From NCBI RefSeq assembly GCF_037023745.1, contig NZ_CP146101.1:2472001-2536000 (forward strand): a stretch of 64,000 bases of DNA, written 5' to 3'. The DNA is from Streptomyces sp. SCSIO 30461. GTDB taxonomy: Bacteria; Actinomycetota; Actinomycetes; Streptomycetales; Streptomycetaceae. This document shows, in pieces, positions 34,891 through 45,079 of the stretch (positions are counted from its first letter, which is position 1; each line of letters opens with the position of its first letter). The notes under the pieces were generated by a model. The model worked only from the letters and a program-made list of their open reading frames with translations. It had not been told where the DNA came from and made no database searches. Both the position numbers and the translations under genes were made by a program.

Positions 34891-35096
34891 GCTGTCCCGG
34901 AGAGGAAACGAGCATGACCTCGCTGTTTGACGCGGCGACTCTCACTGAACACCGAGTATGGGTCGGCTGTTTCGTGGTTCGAGGGCTCTTGGGTGAATCG
35001 CTCCGCTTTGCGCCGGTGGTAGAGCTTGGTGCGGCAGGTCGCTGAGCATGTGAGGCGTATTTGGTTCTTGCGTCCCGGCTGCAGGGGGCCCGAGCA
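34891..35096. other. convergent gap between MFS cargo and the TniQ genes
   Basis: About 200 bases. No gene assigned: the frame on the minus strand is a shadow of the TniQ gene. It may hold the transcription end of both operons. Confidence 0.4.
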
Positions 35097-35759
35097 TTAT
35101 GCGCAGGTCGTCGGCTGTTCTCGGGGCGGTGCCTTCGGGTCGGGTGTCGGCAGTGGGGATTCGCCCCGCTCGATCCGGCGACGTATGTAGGCCCGGTGGC
35201 TGCAGATCTTCGAGCACCAGCGCCGTCGGCTGCCGGGGCCGAGTGGCGTGTCGCACTCGTCGCAGGTGGGCTGGGTCGCCAGAGCTTCGGCTCGTTCGCG
35301 TTGCCGTTGCCGGTAGCCCTTCTGACGGCAGCCTGCCGAACACCACCGACGCGTCTCTCCATGGACGGCGATGATCAGCTTCTTTCCGCAGAACTGGCAG
35401 GTCATGGTCTGCTGCTTGTCCGGTTTCGGGTGCCACCGCCGGTAGGCCTTCTGCCGGCAGGCCTGTGAACAGGTCTGTTTGTGACTGATGCCGAGGGTGG
35501 GTTTGCCGCACTCCGCGCAGTGCGTGCGGTCGAGGATCTCGCGCAAGGCGTCGGGGTCGCGGCCGGTCACGGCGGCCAGGCGGCTCCAGCTGGGGTGGCC
35601 GCGGTGAAGTGGCGGCTCGCAGAGAAAGGTCCGCAGGTGGTCGGCCTTGAGATGGTTGGCGGCGGCCAGACGCGCGATGAAGGACCTCGCGCGTTCTCCG
35701 GCGACGGGACGGACCTGGATGGGGAGCCGGACCAGTGGACGGTAGTCGGCAGATGGCAT
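35097..35759 (-). CDS. TniQ-like target selector with three tandem zinc fingers
   Basis: 220 aa; its ATG overlaps the preceding tniQ stop (TGATG). N-terminal TniQ domain: RLPIQVRPVAGERARSFIAR, LAAANHLKADHLRTFLC, WSRLAAVTGRDPDALREIL. Then three copies of a Cys4 finger about 36 residues apart: CAECGKPTL/CSQACRQKAYRR, CQFCGKKLI/CSAGCRQKGYRQ, CDECDTPLG/CSKICSHRAYIRR. TniQ/TnsD proteins bind the target DNA and recruit TnsC, and the fingers give sequence recognition. With the other TniQ this fits a two-selector or heteromeric targeting system. Triple-finger TniQ proteins are not something I recall as described. Confidence 0.8.
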   Translation of the reverse strand: MPSADYRPLVRLPIQVRPVAGERARSFIARLAAANHLKADHLRTFLCEPPLHRGHPSWSRLAAVTGRDPDALREILDRTHCAECGKPTLGISHKQTCSQACRQKAYRRWHPKPDKQQTMTCQFCGKKLIIAVHGETRRWCSAGCRQKGYRQRQRERAEALATQPTCDECDTPLGPGSRRRWCSKICSHRAYIRRRIERGESPLPTPDPKAPPREQPTTCA

Positions 35760-36397
35760 CAGCAGGCCGGTGGGGTGGGATCGCGGTAGCCGGTCCGCTG
35801 GTTGCGGACGTAGGCGTTGAGCGTGGAGAAGGAGATCGAGATGCCGTGGTCGTCCATGAGCGTCTTCCAGATGTCCTTCGCGCTGACGTCCTGCATGATC
35901 ATCGGGATGACGATGTGCCGGACCGAGGCGATGACCGGGGTCTGCCGGTAGCGGCTCGGGCGTTCACGGGCGGGCGGCATCACGGCGGTCAGGGCCGCGC
36001 GGATCATGCGCCGGCTGACGCCGTGTCGCTGGGCGAGATGCCGCAGCGAGAGACCGGCTTCCGCGTCCTTGCGGATGGCTCGATAGAGCAGGTAGGTGCC
36101 CCGGGGCAGTCGCTGGTACTGGCCGGTGACGGTGGTCCGCCGACGGGGAACGACGGCGTCCGTCAGGGCCAGGTTGAGGTGGTCGGCCGAATGGCCGGTG
36201 AGGACGGCGAGGCGGTCGAGACGGGGCTTTCCGGTCCAGTTGGGCGGACCGCAGGCGATCGCGTGCAGGGCACTGGGCCGAAGGTGGTTGGCCTTGGCCA
36301 GGCGCCTGATGTAGTTCTCGGTGCTCTCGCCCAGGTGCGGACGGACACGCATGGGAAGCGGAGCCGCAGGACGTTCGTCGGCGATGCCGGACGACAT
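35759..36397 (-). CDS. TniQ-family protein with HTH
   Basis: 212 aa from ATG 36397; a TTG further upstream (36451) overlaps tnsC but is less likely. The TniQ N-terminal signature is PLPMRVRPHLGESTENYIRR and LAKANHLRPSALHAIACG, then LDRLAVLTGHSADHLNLAL. Two HTH-like stretches follow: LSLRHLAQRHGVSRRMIRAAL and SAKDIWKTLMDDHGISISFS with TLNAYVRNQRTG. It lacks the zinc fingers of its partner. Its role is target choice with TnsC; the second HTH may contact DNA next to the attachment site. Part of a tightly overlapping operon with tnsB and tnsC. Confidence 0.85.
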   Translation of the reverse strand: MSSGIADERPAAPLPMRVRPHLGESTENYIRRLAKANHLRPSALHAIACGPPNWTGKPRLDRLAVLTGHSADHLNLALTDAVVPRRRTTVTGQYQRLPRGTYLLYRAIRKDAEAGLSLRHLAQRHGVSRRMIRAALTAVMPPARERPSRYRQTPVIASVRHIVIPMIMQDVSAKDIWKTLMDDHGISISFSTLNAYVRNQRTGYRDPTPPAC

Positions 36398-36425
36398 GGT
36401 GGGGCGGTGCCTTTCTGCGCGGCGG

Positions 36426-37439
36426 TCAGCTGGATTCCGAACTGTGGTCAAAAGGGATCGCTTGGAGACTCTCCTTCGTGATCTTCTCGCTGCCGGTCAG
36501 GATCGTGTCCAGGGCAGCGCCTCTGATCAGGTGGGACAGGGAGCCGATCATGCCGTCGGTGCGGTCATGCAGATACCGATCGAGAGCGATGAGGCTGCCG
36601 GGCTGGTGGTCGTGCAGCCGCAGCGAGTCTTCCAAGGTGGCCACCAGCCCCTGCCATTCCGTGTTGTAGGGCAACGGCGCGGTGGGGACGAGGGTGAAAC
36701 GTCCGGCGATCTGCTCGCCGCGGGTGCCGTCGAACAGCCCCGCCCGCTCGACGTTGATCCCTGCGTAGACGAACGTGGCGGGAATACGCTCGGAGAAGTA
36801 CTTCAGGGTGTCGGAGACCTCGGCGCCGGACCTGGTCGTCAGCGAGATGTTGTGCAGCTCGTCGACGAGGACCAGGCCCACGCGGGCGTCCGTGAGGACG
36901 CCGCAGACGGTTTCCAGGATGTCGGTGATGTTCGAGCGGACGCGGACCGGCAGGCCGAGGAAACGGGCGAACTCCACCGCTACCATCCGGGCCGTCGCGG
37001 CGGGCGGGACGGTGATGTAGACGACCGGGATGCGGTCACTCACCCCGGGATGGCGGGCCCGGTCGAGGAGCTCGTGGGCCCGGCCGAGCTGGGTGATCGC
37101 GGTGGTCTTCCCCGTGTCGGCCGGACCGGAGACGATCAACCCGCACCGGGCACTGACCGCGTGCCGGTTCAGCAGGACCAGGCGGCGGCCGCAGGTGACG
37201 GTGTGCTGGACGGTTGACGTCGCCACCACCAGCAGTCGGGTGTGATGGTCCAGGCGGTCCTCGTCGTAGCGGGTCAGCTCCGCCGGGCTGAGTGCGGCCC
37301 GCTCGGCCGCACTCAGCAGCGCGGGTATGACGGGCTGATCGTCGACGAAGGATCGCCAGCCGGACAGGCTCGTCAGATGCCGCTCGGGCTCGCGCGGACC
37401 GTTGGCGAAGGGGGCGAGCGGGCCGTACGGTGCGGTCAT
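36426..37439 (-). CDS. TnsC/TniB-type AAA+ ATPase
   Basis: 337 aa, ATG 37439 overlapping the tnsB stop (ATGA). Walker A VSGPADTGKTTAITQLG near residue 130, Walker B VGLVLVDELHNIS, sensor region SERIPATFVYAGINVE. C-terminal part ALDRYLHDRTDGMIGSLSHL and IRGAALDTILTGSEKIT, the usual lid helices ending in a short tail. TnsC oligomerises on DNA marked by TniQ and activates TnsB. Intact. Confidence 0.9.
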   Translation of the reverse strand: MTAPYGPLAPFANGPREPERHLTSLSGWRSFVDDQPVIPALLSAAERAALSPAELTRYDEDRLDHHTRLLVVATSTVQHTVTCGRRLVLLNRHAVSARCGLIVSGPADTGKTTAITQLGRAHELLDRARHPGVSDRIPVVYITVPPAATARMVAVEFARFLGLPVRVRSNITDILETVCGVLTDARVGLVLVDELHNISLTTRSGAEVSDTLKYFSERIPATFVYAGINVERAGLFDGTRGEQIAGRFTLVPTAPLPYNTEWQGLVATLEDSLRLHDHQPGSLIALDRYLHDRTDGMIGSLSHLIRGAALDTILTGSEKITKESLQAIPFDHSSESS

Positions 37440-38905
37440 GAACGCTTCCAGGGGTCGGCGAGAGGATCGAACAGGCCCAGCGGGATCACCTTGGCCAGCG
37501 GCGTTTCTTCCTCCGCCTCGGCTTCAGGAGCCGGGTCGGGCTCGGTGACAGGCGCCGGCGTGGGAACCGGCGGGGTCGCCTTGGTGCGGGCGGCCACCTG
37601 TCTTTCCCGCCGTGTACGTTTCTTCGACTTGCCCGCCCCACCCTGCTCCGGACCCGCATGGGCCCGCGTCAGCAGAGCTGCGGCGGCCTCCGCGATCTCC
37701 GCCTCAGTGCCCTTGGGCAGGCCCTGGGCGGCGTGGTCCCAGGCCAGTTCGCCGAAGGGAACCGGGGCGTGACGCAGGTGCTTCCAGGTCGCCTCGATCC
37801 ACTCGCCTTCACCGTGGTGATTGCGTACCCAGATCCGGGAGATGTCGTAAGGGTCGTGATGGACCTCCCACAGCCCCTTCTTCTCCGCGACGCCGGAGTG
37901 CTGACGGCGAATCAGGCCCGGAGCATCGTAGGTGCGGCGCTTGATCCTGATGCCGTAGTCGTTCACCGCCCGCCAGGTCGACGGCAGCAACTCGATGTAG
38001 TCCTCGGCGCTCAGCGCGACCGGGACATAGCCGCAGGCCTCGACGAGCGCGGCGTACTTCTCGTTCGGCGTGAACGAGCGGCTCGGGTGTAACGGGTCAC
38101 GCAGACCGTCGTGTTCGCGATTTTGCCACTTGCCGACGAGCCATTCATCGAGAAGCTCCTGCAACTCCGGCAGCGACCACAGGGGCTGCTTGTCCAGGTT
38201 GCGGCCGCGGTGGTCGGTGCTGCGGCCGGTGTAGCCGGCGACGAACTGCGCGAAGAGCGTGCCGACGGAGTCCAGCATCTTCTCCACGTGCCCCTTTTGG
38301 AACGGGGACGCCTTGTGCGTGGGCTGGAAGTCGATCTCCAGGAATCGGCAGGACGCCTTGAAGTTTCGGGAGATGAACACCTTCCCGTGGTCGCAGACGA
38401 TCATCTCCGGCACGATCACCGGCTTCGCGGCCGCGTGCTCAAGGCGCTCGTCGATGTCCAGCAGCCGGCGATAGGGCAGCACCGACCTCGACATCCGCAG
38501 GGCGTCTGCCCAGCCCGGCCGCATCACCTCGGGGGTGAGCGTGCGGGCCAGCAGCACACTCGCGTCGACCGACTTCGTGGTGGGCCGAAGCACCGCCGCG
38601 GGCACCGTCCTGGTCGCGACGTCGATCATGCCGGTGAGCTCGACCTTGCCCACCACCCCGTCGTCCAGGCGGACCAGCACGTCCAGCGGGGTGGAGTTGA
38701 TCTGCACCACCTCGCCCGGCGCGAACACCGTCCACTGCCCGAACGGCGTCTTCGCTCCGTGTGCGCGCGAGCGGCGGTTGCGGGCCGTCGCCGAGACCGG
38801 TTTGCCGTAGGTCAGCTTGGCCAGTAGCCGGTAGAGGGTCGACTGCGACGGCAGTTCCACCGTCTCGCCGTTCTCCCGCAGACACCGGCGTGAGCAAACT
38901 CCCAA
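37436..38905 (-). CDS. TnsB/Mu-type transposase, N-terminally deleted and catalytically altered
   Basis: 489 aa where relatives have about 650-700. The rve core begins at residue about 65: QINSTPLDVLVRLDDG. Here Asn replaces the expected first catalytic Asp (family pattern QIDxTPLD); codon AAC at 38696-38698 is one transition from GAC. The second Asp is in IVCDHGKVFISRNF and the Glu in QKGHVEKMLDSVG. A C-terminal Mu beta-barrel and a TnsC-contact tail (KVIPLGLFDPLADPW) follow. The end-binding N-terminal domains are absent because the gene is fused at about 38890 to the tnsA 5' part by deletion. Transposition in cis is therefore unlikely. Confidence 0.85.
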   Translation of the reverse strand: MGVCSRRCLRENGETVELPSQSTLYRLLAKLTYGKPVSATARNRRSRAHGAKTPFGQWTVFAPGEVVQINSTPLDVLVRLDDGVVGKVELTGMIDVATRTVPAAVLRPTTKSVDASVLLARTLTPEVMRPGWADALRMSRSVLPYRRLLDIDERLEHAAAKPVIVPEMIVCDHGKVFISRNFKASCRFLEIDFQPTHKASPFQKGHVEKMLDSVGTLFAQFVAGYTGRSTDHRGRNLDKQPLWSLPELQELLDEWLVGKWQNREHDGLRDPLHPSRSFTPNEKYAALVEACGYVPVALSAEDYIELLPSTWRAVNDYGIRIKRRTYDAPGLIRRQHSGVAEKKGLWEVHHDPYDISRIWVRNHHGEGEWIEATWKHLRHAPVPFGELAWDHAAQGLPKGTEAEIAEAAAALLTRAHAGPEQGGAGKSKKRTRRERQVAARTKATPPVPTPAPVTEPDPAPEAEAEEETPLAKVIPLGLFDPLADPWKRS

Positions 38906-39366
38906 CCCACCGCCGAACAGGCCCGCTCAGTCGCGGCGAACGCTTCCGCGGTCCGCTCGTCGACAGCGTCCTCAGCCCGGACATCGACCACGCGGGCGCG
39001 TCCGTCGGCCAGCCGTACGAAGTAGTCCGGCGCGTGCCGCCGCTTCTCTTCCCCCTCGCGCCAGTGCAGCCAGAACGGCTGCGAGGCGATCCCCACCACG
39101 TCCGGGGCGAAGTCCAGCAGAATCAGCCGGTCCCGCTCCAGCCACGACTCATAGCCCACATGGCCGCCCGTGGTCACCGCGTAGTACCAGCCCGCGAAGC
39201 TGCGGTCACCCTTGTTCCACCGGAACCCGCGCACGGGCGGTACGTCCTCGAACCGGACACCCCACCCGGAGCCCAACGCGGTGCGACGACGCTGACCGCT
39301 ATCGAAGAAGTCCAGTTCAAAGGCACCCAGAGCAGGATCGCCGTACGCGTGTACCGGTTCCCCCAC
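38812..39366 (-). CDS. TnsA-like endonuclease, 3' part deleted
   Basis: 184 aa. TnsA nuclease domain: FEDVPPVRGFRWNKGDRSFA, GYESWLERDRLILLDFAPD with the Glu, ASQPFWLHWREGEEK, RHAPDYFVRLADG with the Asp, and VVDVRAEDAVDE. Family homology ends at CSAVGWEFAHAG near 38890; the last about 30 residues are tnsB sequence read in the wrong frame. A deletion has thus removed the TnsA C-terminal domain and the TnsB N-terminus together. TnsA normally cuts the 5' ends of the element. First gene of the leftward operon, next to the right-end repeats. Confidence 0.85.
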   Translation of the reverse strand: MGEPVHAYGDPALGAFELDFFDSGQRRRTALGSGWGVRFEDVPPVRGFRWNKGDRSFAGWYYAVTTGGHVGYESWLERDRLILLDFAPDVVGIASQPFWLHWREGEEKRRHAPDYFVRLADGRARVVDVRAEDAVDERTAEAFAATERACSAVGWEFAHAGVCGRTARRWNCRRSRPSTGYWPS

Positions 39367-39395
39367 CGTCTCCCCAGACAGTCAGCCGCAAACGA

Positions 39396-39466
39396 TCACT
39401 CAACCTTCGGTGAGAAAAACTAGCGGTCACCAACCTTCGGTGACAACGCTCAACCTTCGCTGCGAG
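39396..39466. repeat. right-end TnsB-type binding sites of the Tn7-like element
   Basis: Three inverted copies of the CAACCTTCG motif (cores at 39401, 39431 and 39451) face the two direct copies at 32973 and 32994. The terminal copy CTCAACCTTCGCTGCGAGA is the complement of the left terminus apart from two end bases. Confidence 0.75.
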
Positions 39467-39515
39467 AGATCAAGAGGAGTCCGGGCATGACCGGTCGGCG
39501 GTCATGTACTAGAGT

Positions 39516-39533
39516 TATCTCGACATCGAGATA
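39516..39533. promoter_or_regulatory. operator-like palindrome upstream of acnA
   Basis: TATCTCGA-CA-TCGAGATA, 8-base perfect arms, about 140 bases before the acnA start and about 50 bases beyond the transposon end. Regulator unknown. Confidence 0.55.
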
Positions 39534-39540
39534 TCTGTGA

Positions 39541-42390
<2,850 letters not shown>

Positions 42391-42402
42391 CCTGACGTGA
42401 AC

Positions 42403-42445
42403 GAGCGCCCTGCCTCTGCATCTCGCGCGCGGGGGCAGGGCGCTC
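42403..42445 (+). terminator. acnA terminator hairpin
   Basis: GAGCGCCCTGCC (42403-42414) pairs with GGCAGGGCGCTC (42434-42445) starting 13 bases after the acnA stop. Confidence 0.8.
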
Positions 42446-42530
42446 GTGCTCGACGGGGCAGACGACGCGCCTGCGACCATGATCGCACGCGATCTGTTCC
42501 CGGAGCGGAGCTGCGCATCCTACGACGACG

Positions 42531-42566
42531 AAGAACCCCGCATCTGATACCAGGTGCGGGGTTCTT
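42531..42566. terminator. second strong hairpin
   Basis: AAGAACCCCGCA (42531-42542) and TGCGGGGTTCTT (42555-42566), perfect 12-bp stem with a 12-base loop, T-rich on the plus strand. No tRNA or gene precedes it, so its transcript is unknown. Confidence 0.65.
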
Positions 42567-42701
42567 CTGTCCTTGCAAGCGTGTGGCGAATGAGCGCCGC
42601 TAGCGGTGTTGGGACCGGCGGGGCGTAGCTGTCGGTGATCAGAGTGGTGAGGTCGGGGACCCAGCCACCTACTGAGGTTCAACTCGTGTTGTCGTGGCCG
42701 G

Positions 42702-42848
42702 TCAGCCGGGTCTGATGGTCAGGTCGGTCTCGGCGAGGCAGCCGTCTATGAGGTGGCTGCGGTACTGGATGCGCCGCAGGCCGTGTCGGATGCGCTGGAT
42801 GAGGTGTTCGGGGGCGCTGAAGGCGACGTTGGAGAGCCAGCCGCGCCG
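42702..42848 (-). pseudogene. transposase C-terminal fragment (IS630-like DDE)
   Basis: The minus-strand frame ending at TGA 42702 reads LSNVAFSAPEHLIQRIRHGL then RRIQYRSHLIDGCLAETDL, like the last helices of IS630-type transposases (ELNPVE...LKRMQYRPxLIDGFF pattern). Only about 48 codons remain. Confidence 0.55.
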
Positions 42849-42856
42849 CGGGAGGG

Positions 42857-42955
42857 AACGACAACCCGAAGCCCTTCGTCTGGACGAAGGACGCCGACGA
42901 GATCCTTCAACGCCTCACTTCATATCTTGATCGAATTCCCGGCGCAGGACACTAG
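42857..42955 (+). pseudogene. IS630-family transposase, C-terminal 32 codons
   Basis: NDNPKPFVWTKDADEILQRL then TSYLDRIPGAGH and a TAG stop is the typical end of IS630-type transposases. The rest of the gene is missing; a different, oppositely oriented transposase scrap lies directly left. Confidence 0.75.
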
Positions 42956-42987
42956 CCCGGCGAAGCCGGGGGGAGTGCGTGCCAGGG

Positions 42988-43425
42988 GCACCCTCCAGGC
43001 GAAGCTCTGGGGGAGTCGCGAGCCGGTGAGCCCGTCCGCAGCACCAGATGCCCCAGGCCTTCCGGTCCCGCTGGACGGGCCTCGCGGTGCGGGGCGGAGG
43101 CGATGCGGTCGCTCTGGAGGTATTCGTGGGCCATGGCCAGGATGCGGCCGTCCTCGAGCGCCGTGCGTTCCCGGGCGGACCAGGTCCGGCCGGGTGAGTA
43201 CCCGGAACGTCGCCTCGTCGTCGACGACCTCGATCTGCCGCCGCTCGCCGGACTCGCCGCCCGCCTGGCGCATGAGGCTCCAGTGAGGCGCCAGCTCCGG
43301 CGTGACAGAGGGCCTGAGGAGTCGGTCATCGACCAGGTGGGTCCCCCGGGCGATGGGTGTGCCTTCGGGGAAGGCGGTCACGAGGGCCTTCTCGACGGCG
43401 GCCGGGCCCCTGTCCGCGAACATCG
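42988..43425 (-). pseudogene. unknown protein, frameshifted
   Basis: From ATG 43425 one frame reads ADRGPAAVEKALVTAFPEG, RGTHLVDDRLLRPSVTPELA and ERRQIEVVDDEATFRVLTRP. Coding character then moves near 43190 to another frame with ERTALEDGRILAMAHEYLQS and DRIASAPHREARP. The two parts look like one former protein. I recognise no family. It overlaps, on the other strand, the damaged TetR gene's 5' side. Low-confidence call based on codon pattern only. Confidence 0.3.
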
Positions 43426-43469
43426 GTGCCTCCACCTGGTCGGGGTGGCGACGACCGCCATGTGGTCGC

Positions 43470-43998
43470 TCATGTGGGACCGAAAGGGATATGCGAGGAC
43501 CCGGGCGCGAGACGTCGCGGCGGCCGCCGGGGTCAGCACTTCGGCCATCGGCTACCACTTCGGCACCACGGACGCACTGCTCGACTCCGCCCTGCTCGAT
43601 GGCCTGGAAGGGTGGTCGGCCACGTCGGACGCGCGGTTGCGGGACGTTCCCCGGCATCCGGTTCGGGAACGGATCGCGCAAAGCTGGGCCAGCGCCGTCG
43701 ATTCGTTCTCCGGCTACCGCGGGTTGCTCGCCGCGTCCTTCGAGCTGATCGCCCGCGCCGACGACGACCCGGAGACCCAGCGGAGACTGCGCGCCGCCGT
43801 CATCGGGGCCCGCCGGGAACTGGCGCAGCAGCTCCTCGGATTGACCCGGCCGCGGACTCGGAGATCGCGGAGCAGGCGGGTGCCTTCTGCTACGTCTTGC
43901 TCAGCGGGCTCATCGTCCAATGGCTGATCGACCCTGACGGCCTGCCCGATCCGGATGTCGTTGCCGCCATCGTCCTCGACTCCTTCAACTCGGCGTGA
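43470..43998 (+). pseudogene. TetR-family regulator, 5'-truncated and frameshifted
   Basis: TetR N-terminal HTH from RKGYARTRARDVAAAAGVS to STSAIGYHFGTTDALLDSAL, followed by a ligand domain (YRGLLAASFELIARADDDPE). Near 43840 the frame is lost; the correct continuation, AEQAGAFCYVLLSGLIVQW to AAIVLDSFNSA, is in the next frame and stops at 43998. The first helix and start codon are also missing. Non-functional. Its position marks the debris between acnA and the biosynthetic cluster. Confidence 0.75.
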
Positions 43999-44279
43999 AC
44001 CCAGCCGATCTCATGGCGAGCCGTTCACGCCCGCCGACGGTGTCCTCGTACGGCCGGAGCGCACCCCGTGTGTCGCGGGAGGCTTCTCCGGCCGGGTACC
44101 GCCGGAGAGGCCGCCGACCCCGTGATCCGGGAGTACGGTGTCCAGCCCGCGCCGACCTTGACGCGTGGCACCGGCGTGCCGTTCGCCCTTGTCTGATGGC
44201 ACCACAGGACGCCCCGCCGGTCACGGGCCGGCGGAGCGGGCGGCGCGGGTGAGGGTGCCGCGACATCGGTGAGTGGACG

Positions 44280-44942
44280 TCAGATTGTGGCGGTGAGGGT
44301 CTCGGTGTGCCGCAGAGCCTCTTCGTACACACGGTTGCCGCGGCTCTCGGAGATATCCGTGGCCGTCAGGACCGAGGAGTGGGCGATGCTGGGCAGCAGG
44401 TGCCGCAGCAGCGCGGAGACCCGGACCACGAGGTCCTGGTAGTCGCTGAGCGCCTGGGACATGGACTGGATGCCGGCGTACGCTCCCACGATGATGTCGG
44501 CGGTCTCGGCCGGTACGACGTGGGGGAGCAACTCGCCTTGGGCCTGGGCTCTCTCGAGCCGTTCCCGGACCGGGACGGCCCAACTGCGAAACGGGCCGCT
44601 GCGGTCGAGGCCATGGGCCAACTGGTCCATCGTGAGCCGCACGCCCGCCCGGACCATGGGGTCGGTCAGCAGCCGGTAGGTGTGCAGCGAGACGATGTCC
44701 ACGATCTCCTGGATCTTGCTCGGGCGGTCGGGGATCACGAGGTTCTGGTCCTGCGCGGCCAGTACGCCCTGCGCCAGTTCGTCCTTCGACTGGAAGTGGA
44801 AGTAGAGGGCGCCCTTGGTTACACCTGCCGCGGAGAGGATCTCGGAGATGGTCGCTGTCTGGTAGCCGCGCTCCTCGAAGACCCTGGCCGCTGCCAGCAG
44901 GATGGCGCGACGTGTACGGATGGCCCGTTCCTGCTCCGCCAC
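44280..44942 (-). CDS. gamma-butyrolactone receptor, ScbR/ArpA-type TetR repressor
   Basis: 220 aa from GTG 44942. The N-terminal signature of the receptor family is complete: ERAIRTRRAILLAAARVFEE, GYQTATISEILSAAGVTKGA, LYFHFQSKDELAQGVL. The ligand domain contains the conserved Trp in FRSWAVPVRERLERAQAQGE and a C-terminal AGIQSMSQALSDYQDL. These proteins bind ARE operators and release them with butyrolactone. Divergent from the NmrA-like gene; two ARE-like sites lie in the 137-base gap, one near its own start, pointing to autoregulation. Together with the afsA-type gene it forms the signalling module of the cluster. Confidence 0.92.
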   Translation of the reverse strand: MAEQERAIRTRRAILLAAARVFEERGYQTATISEILSAAGVTKGALYFHFQSKDELAQGVLAAQDQNLVIPDRPSKIQEIVDIVSLHTYRLLTDPMVRAGVRLTMDQLAHGLDRSGPFRSWAVPVRERLERAQAQGELLPHVVPAETADIIVGAYAGIQSMSQALSDYQDLVVRVSALLRHLLPSIAHSSVLTATDISESRGNRVYEEALRHTETLTATI

Positions 44943-44983
44943 GGTGGTTCTCCATGTGCTTGACGAACCTGGATAGGCTCCGT

Positions 44984-45005
44984 ATACAAACCGTCTAGTC
45001 CGTAT
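44984..45005. promoter_or_regulatory. ARE-like operator
   Basis: ATACAAACCGTCTAGTCCGT (then AT) fits the ScbR/ArpA autoregulatory element, half-site ACAAACCG and a degenerate second half. Placed upstream of the receptor gene. Confidence 0.65.
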
Positions 45006-45025
45006 CTTACAGGGCGTGAACCGCG

Positions 45026-45039
45026 ATACAAGCCTGTAT
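45026..45039. promoter_or_regulatory. second ARE-like dyad in the receptor/NmrA gap
   Basis: ATACAAGCCTGTAT, an inverted repeat 41 bases before the NmrA-like start; it could control that gene. Confidence 0.5.
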
Positions 45040-45079
45040 ATGGCGGGCTTGGGCATGTACAAGCGCTGAGAGGCTCCCG

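Larger units (their letters stand above)
32965..39466. mobile_element. Tn7-like transposon (TnsA, TnsB, TnsC, two TniQ; CGNR and MFS cargo)
   Basis: About 6.5 kb. The left end TGTCGCAGCGAAGGTTGAG at 32965 carries two CGAAGGTTGAG sites. The right end holds three inverted sites: CTCAACCTTCGGTGA, ACCAACCTTCGGTGA and CTCAACCTTCGCTGCGAGA (39396-39466). Multiple asymmetric TnsB-type sites are typical of Tn7 relatives. The leftward operon tnsA-tnsB-tnsC-tniQ-tniQ and two cargo genes lie within. No 5-bp target duplication was found. It sits between the MurA-like gene and acnA, chromosomal neighbours in other streptomycetes. Confidence 0.8.

Noticed and set aside
35097..39366. CRISPR-associated Tn7-like system
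   Set aside because: No cas genes or repeat-spacer array in or near the element; two TniQ proteins suggest protein-guided targeting.
42450..42570. Possible tRNA gene before the strong hairpin at 42531
   Set aside because: No T-loop GGTTCGAATCC-type sequence or cloverleaf could be folded.
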